This document shows, in pieces, positions 5,321 through 6,781 of a DNA stretch of 6,781 nt. Origin of the DNA: Phycisphaerales bacterium (lineage in GTDB: Bacteria > Planctomycetota > Phycisphaerae > Phycisphaerales > SM1A02); NCBI GenBank assembly GCA_022447165.1, contig JAKVBR010000090.1:1-6781 (forward strand). The letters are read 5' to 3'. The notes under the pieces were generated by a model that was not told where the DNA came from, made no database searches, and worked only from the letters and a program-made list of their open reading frames with translations. Every line of letters begins with the position of its first letter. Positions within the stretch are counted from its first letter, which is position 1. The position numbers and the translations under genes are program-made.

Positions 5321-6781
5321 TTAATCTTTGTACAACGGCCTGTCAGCAAGTGGTGTCGCTAAAAGTGTTTGCATCTCATCACTATTCAGAGAAGCAATTG
5401 AGTTACATTCAGCAATCACTGGTTCAGCGTCATCAAGTGCAATCTGACCATGCATTTTAAATTTCGCGTGCAAAATATCCTCTAAATCACACACTGTGTT
5501 GCGTGCATGACCGCTGGGATACATCACAAGACTGCTTTCTAAAACATCGCCATTTGACAGTGTTATAGTCATCGCAGTTGGGATGCCGTCCGGATACTTA
5601 CTGTCGAATGCTTCGCCCCCATGTTTAAATGTGATGGTTTCCATGATGGCTCTAGTTGTTTCATCATTAATTGCATCAGCGTCATAATCGTAAGGCGTGA
5701 GCATGAGACGCTTCCAAACTTCATCATTGGATTGTGCAAAGAACGCTTCACCTTCCATTGTTGCAACATCTTGCGCCTTCTTTAGCATGGCAGAAACAAT
5801 GTAGACCATTGAGTGGTCAGCGGATTGCCGTGTTGTTGGATTTCGTTTTGCTGGGTCACCAATAATGCCAAACGCGGGTTCATACGCTGTGATTGATATC
5901 TCTTTAATAGAAGTTGGGTCAGTTGCAATTGAAGGGTTTTGCTGAATCAGATTGAGCAATCCTTGTAGCGCGCCTGCTGATTGGTGTTCATATAAACCAA
6001 TCTTGAAATGCATGCCCATGACGGCAAAATCATCACCGCTGTGTGACAACACAAAGTCAAAGGGTGAATCACCATCAGTTGGCTCAAACTGCCTAAAGAC
6101 CGCCTCGGGGTTTCTAAAGATATCTCTTGGCCCCATGAACCCCTTCATTGAACGCATCATTGAAACCACAGCAACTTCTGTACTGATTGCTGCAGATGCA
6201 CCCTTTGAATCAGACAACTGCTTGCCCGCTCTAATGGCACGCCAAGGAATATAGTGCGCAACAACCATGCCAATTGCAGATTCAATCTGCTCTGGCGTAG
6301 CACCACACATTGCCCCGTATGTTGCAGCAGATGCAATTGCGCCGTGGACGACATGATCAATTTTGTAACTTTTTAAACTGAACACCTCAGCAAGCCGTCC
6401 CCTGATTTCATCAAGGAGAACCATTCCACGAAGCGCAGTTTCACCATCAAAACCCATTACTTGAGCGGCAGCAATTGGAACAGCATAAAAATCGTTGTGT
6501 CCAAACTCACCTGCTGTGTGCCCGAGTTCTGGGTTGTAGCCAAAGTTTGTCCCGTTTGAATCCCATTCCCGAACTGCTGAAGCATTCGCAAGTGCTGCTT
6601 TTTCTGGTCTTACTTTCCTGTCAGAGCCAAAGACGGTTGCGCCATGTTCACAGGGATAATCAAGTGCCTCTTCTCTGAGAATCGTTGGAGCATTTGTTTT
6701 GACAGCGACTGCAGATAGCCCGCACAGCACAGCGTCCGTAAAAAAGAGTGTTGTCCGGTCTAACACTGCTTGTGAGGGTTC
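5321..6781 (-). CDS. prpD: MmgE/PrpD family protein, probable 2-methylcitrate dehydratase (5' truncated by window)
   Basis: The frame is open to the right edge, so the N-terminus is missing, perhaps by 20-30 residues. The GTG at 6766 is not taken as the start because five more in-frame residues reach the edge and the family has conserved sequence before this point. Using that GTG as residue 1, PrpD-like features are REWDSNGTNF (66-75, in place of the family's WxDxNDT), GEFGHND (86-92) in the active-site helix region, KIDHVVHGAIASAA (135-148), MHFKIGLYEHQSAGA (252-266), DHSMVYIVSAML (317-328) and YPSGHARN (416-423). 2-Methylcitrate dehydratase removes water from 2-methylcitrate in the cytoplasm, in the methylcitrate cycle for propionyl-CoA. 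The family also includes cis-aconitate decarboxylases and uncharacterised MmgE proteins, so the reaction is likely but not certain. It ends its transcription unit, 10 bp from the converging B12/GTPase gene, which also fits propionate metabolism. Confidence 0.85.
   Translation of the reverse strand, partial: EPSQAVLDRTTLFFTDAVLCGLSAVAVKTNAPTILREEALDYPCEHGATVFGSDRKVRPEKAALANASAVREWDSNGTNFGYNPELGHTAGEFGHNDFYAVPIAAAQVMGFDGETALRGMVLLDEIRGRLAEVFSLKSYKIDHVVHGAIASAATYGAMCGATPEQIESAIGMVVAHYIPWRAIRAGKQLSDSKGASAAISTEVAVVSMMRSMKGFMGPRDIFRNPEAVFRQFEPTDGDSPFDFVLSHSGDDFAVMGMHFKIGLYEHQSAGALQGLLNLIQQNPSIATDPTSIKEISITAYEPAFGIIGDPAKRNPTTRQSADHSMVYIVSAMLKKAQDVATMEGEAFFAQSNDEVWKRLMLTPYDYDADAINDETTRAIMETITFKHGGEAFDSKYPDGIPTAMTITLSNGDVLESSLVMYPSGHARNTVCDLEDILHAKFKMHGQIALDDAEPVIAECNSIASLNSDEMQTLLATPLADRPLYKD

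Noticed and set aside
6764..6766. GTG as start codon of the prpD-like gene
   Set aside because: The frame stays open for five more codons to the window edge, and PrpD proteins have conserved sequence before this point. The true start is outside the window.

Overview
This window is a densely packed stretch of bacterial chromosome. It holds five protein-coding genes, two of them cut by the window edges, and almost no non-coding DNA: gaps of 2, 58 and 10 bp and one 58-bp gene overlap. I see no RNA gene, mobile element, CRISPR array or long repeat. The genes suggest a free-living, cobalamin-using heterotroph with an oxidising extracytoplasmic compartment, probably Gram-negative. Base composition is moderate. 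The argS start, the fusion-gene start and, less clearly, the VKOR start lack good Shine-Dalgarno sequences. An argS insert and the VKOR architecture recall, from memory only, planctomycete (Phycisphaerae-like) or deltaproteobacteria-like lineages. That placement is low confidence.

Left part (2-2292). The 3' half of a PQQ-type glucose/sorbosone dehydrogenase gene on the + strand runs tail-to-tail into, and overlaps by 58 bp, a 600-residue membrane protein on the - strand. That protein fuses a five-helix VKOR-type quinone-linked thiol oxidase to two tandem DsbA-like domains. The first DsbA-like domain has a CPDC active site. The second has Ser-Asn-Phe-Ser at the same place and so looks catalytically dead, although it keeps the cis-proline and a second cysteine pair.

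Middle (2295-4185). argS, a full-length arginyl-tRNA synthetase gene on the - strand, lies 2 bp upstream of the VKOR gene, so the two almost certainly form a coupled operon. A 58-bp divergent intergenic region separates argS from the next gene. It carries an extended -10 element on the + strand that would give a leaderless or nearly leaderless mRNA.

Right part (4186-6781). A + strand gene encodes a B12-binding domain of the methylmalonyl-CoA mutase type fused directly to a MeaB/ArgK-type GTPase domain, without the mutase catalytic barrel. This is the front half of an IcmF-like protein as a separate polypeptide. It converges, with a 10-bp gap, on a MmgE/PrpD-family gene, most likely 2-methylcitrate dehydratase, whose 5' end is outside the window. 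Together these two genes point to propionyl-CoA metabolism by both the methylmalonyl-CoA and the methylcitrate routes.

The most interesting items are the VKOR-DsbA-pseudoDsbA fusion and the stand-alone B12-domain/GTPase fusion. Neither is claimed as wholly new, since that would need a database comparison that cannot be run here.
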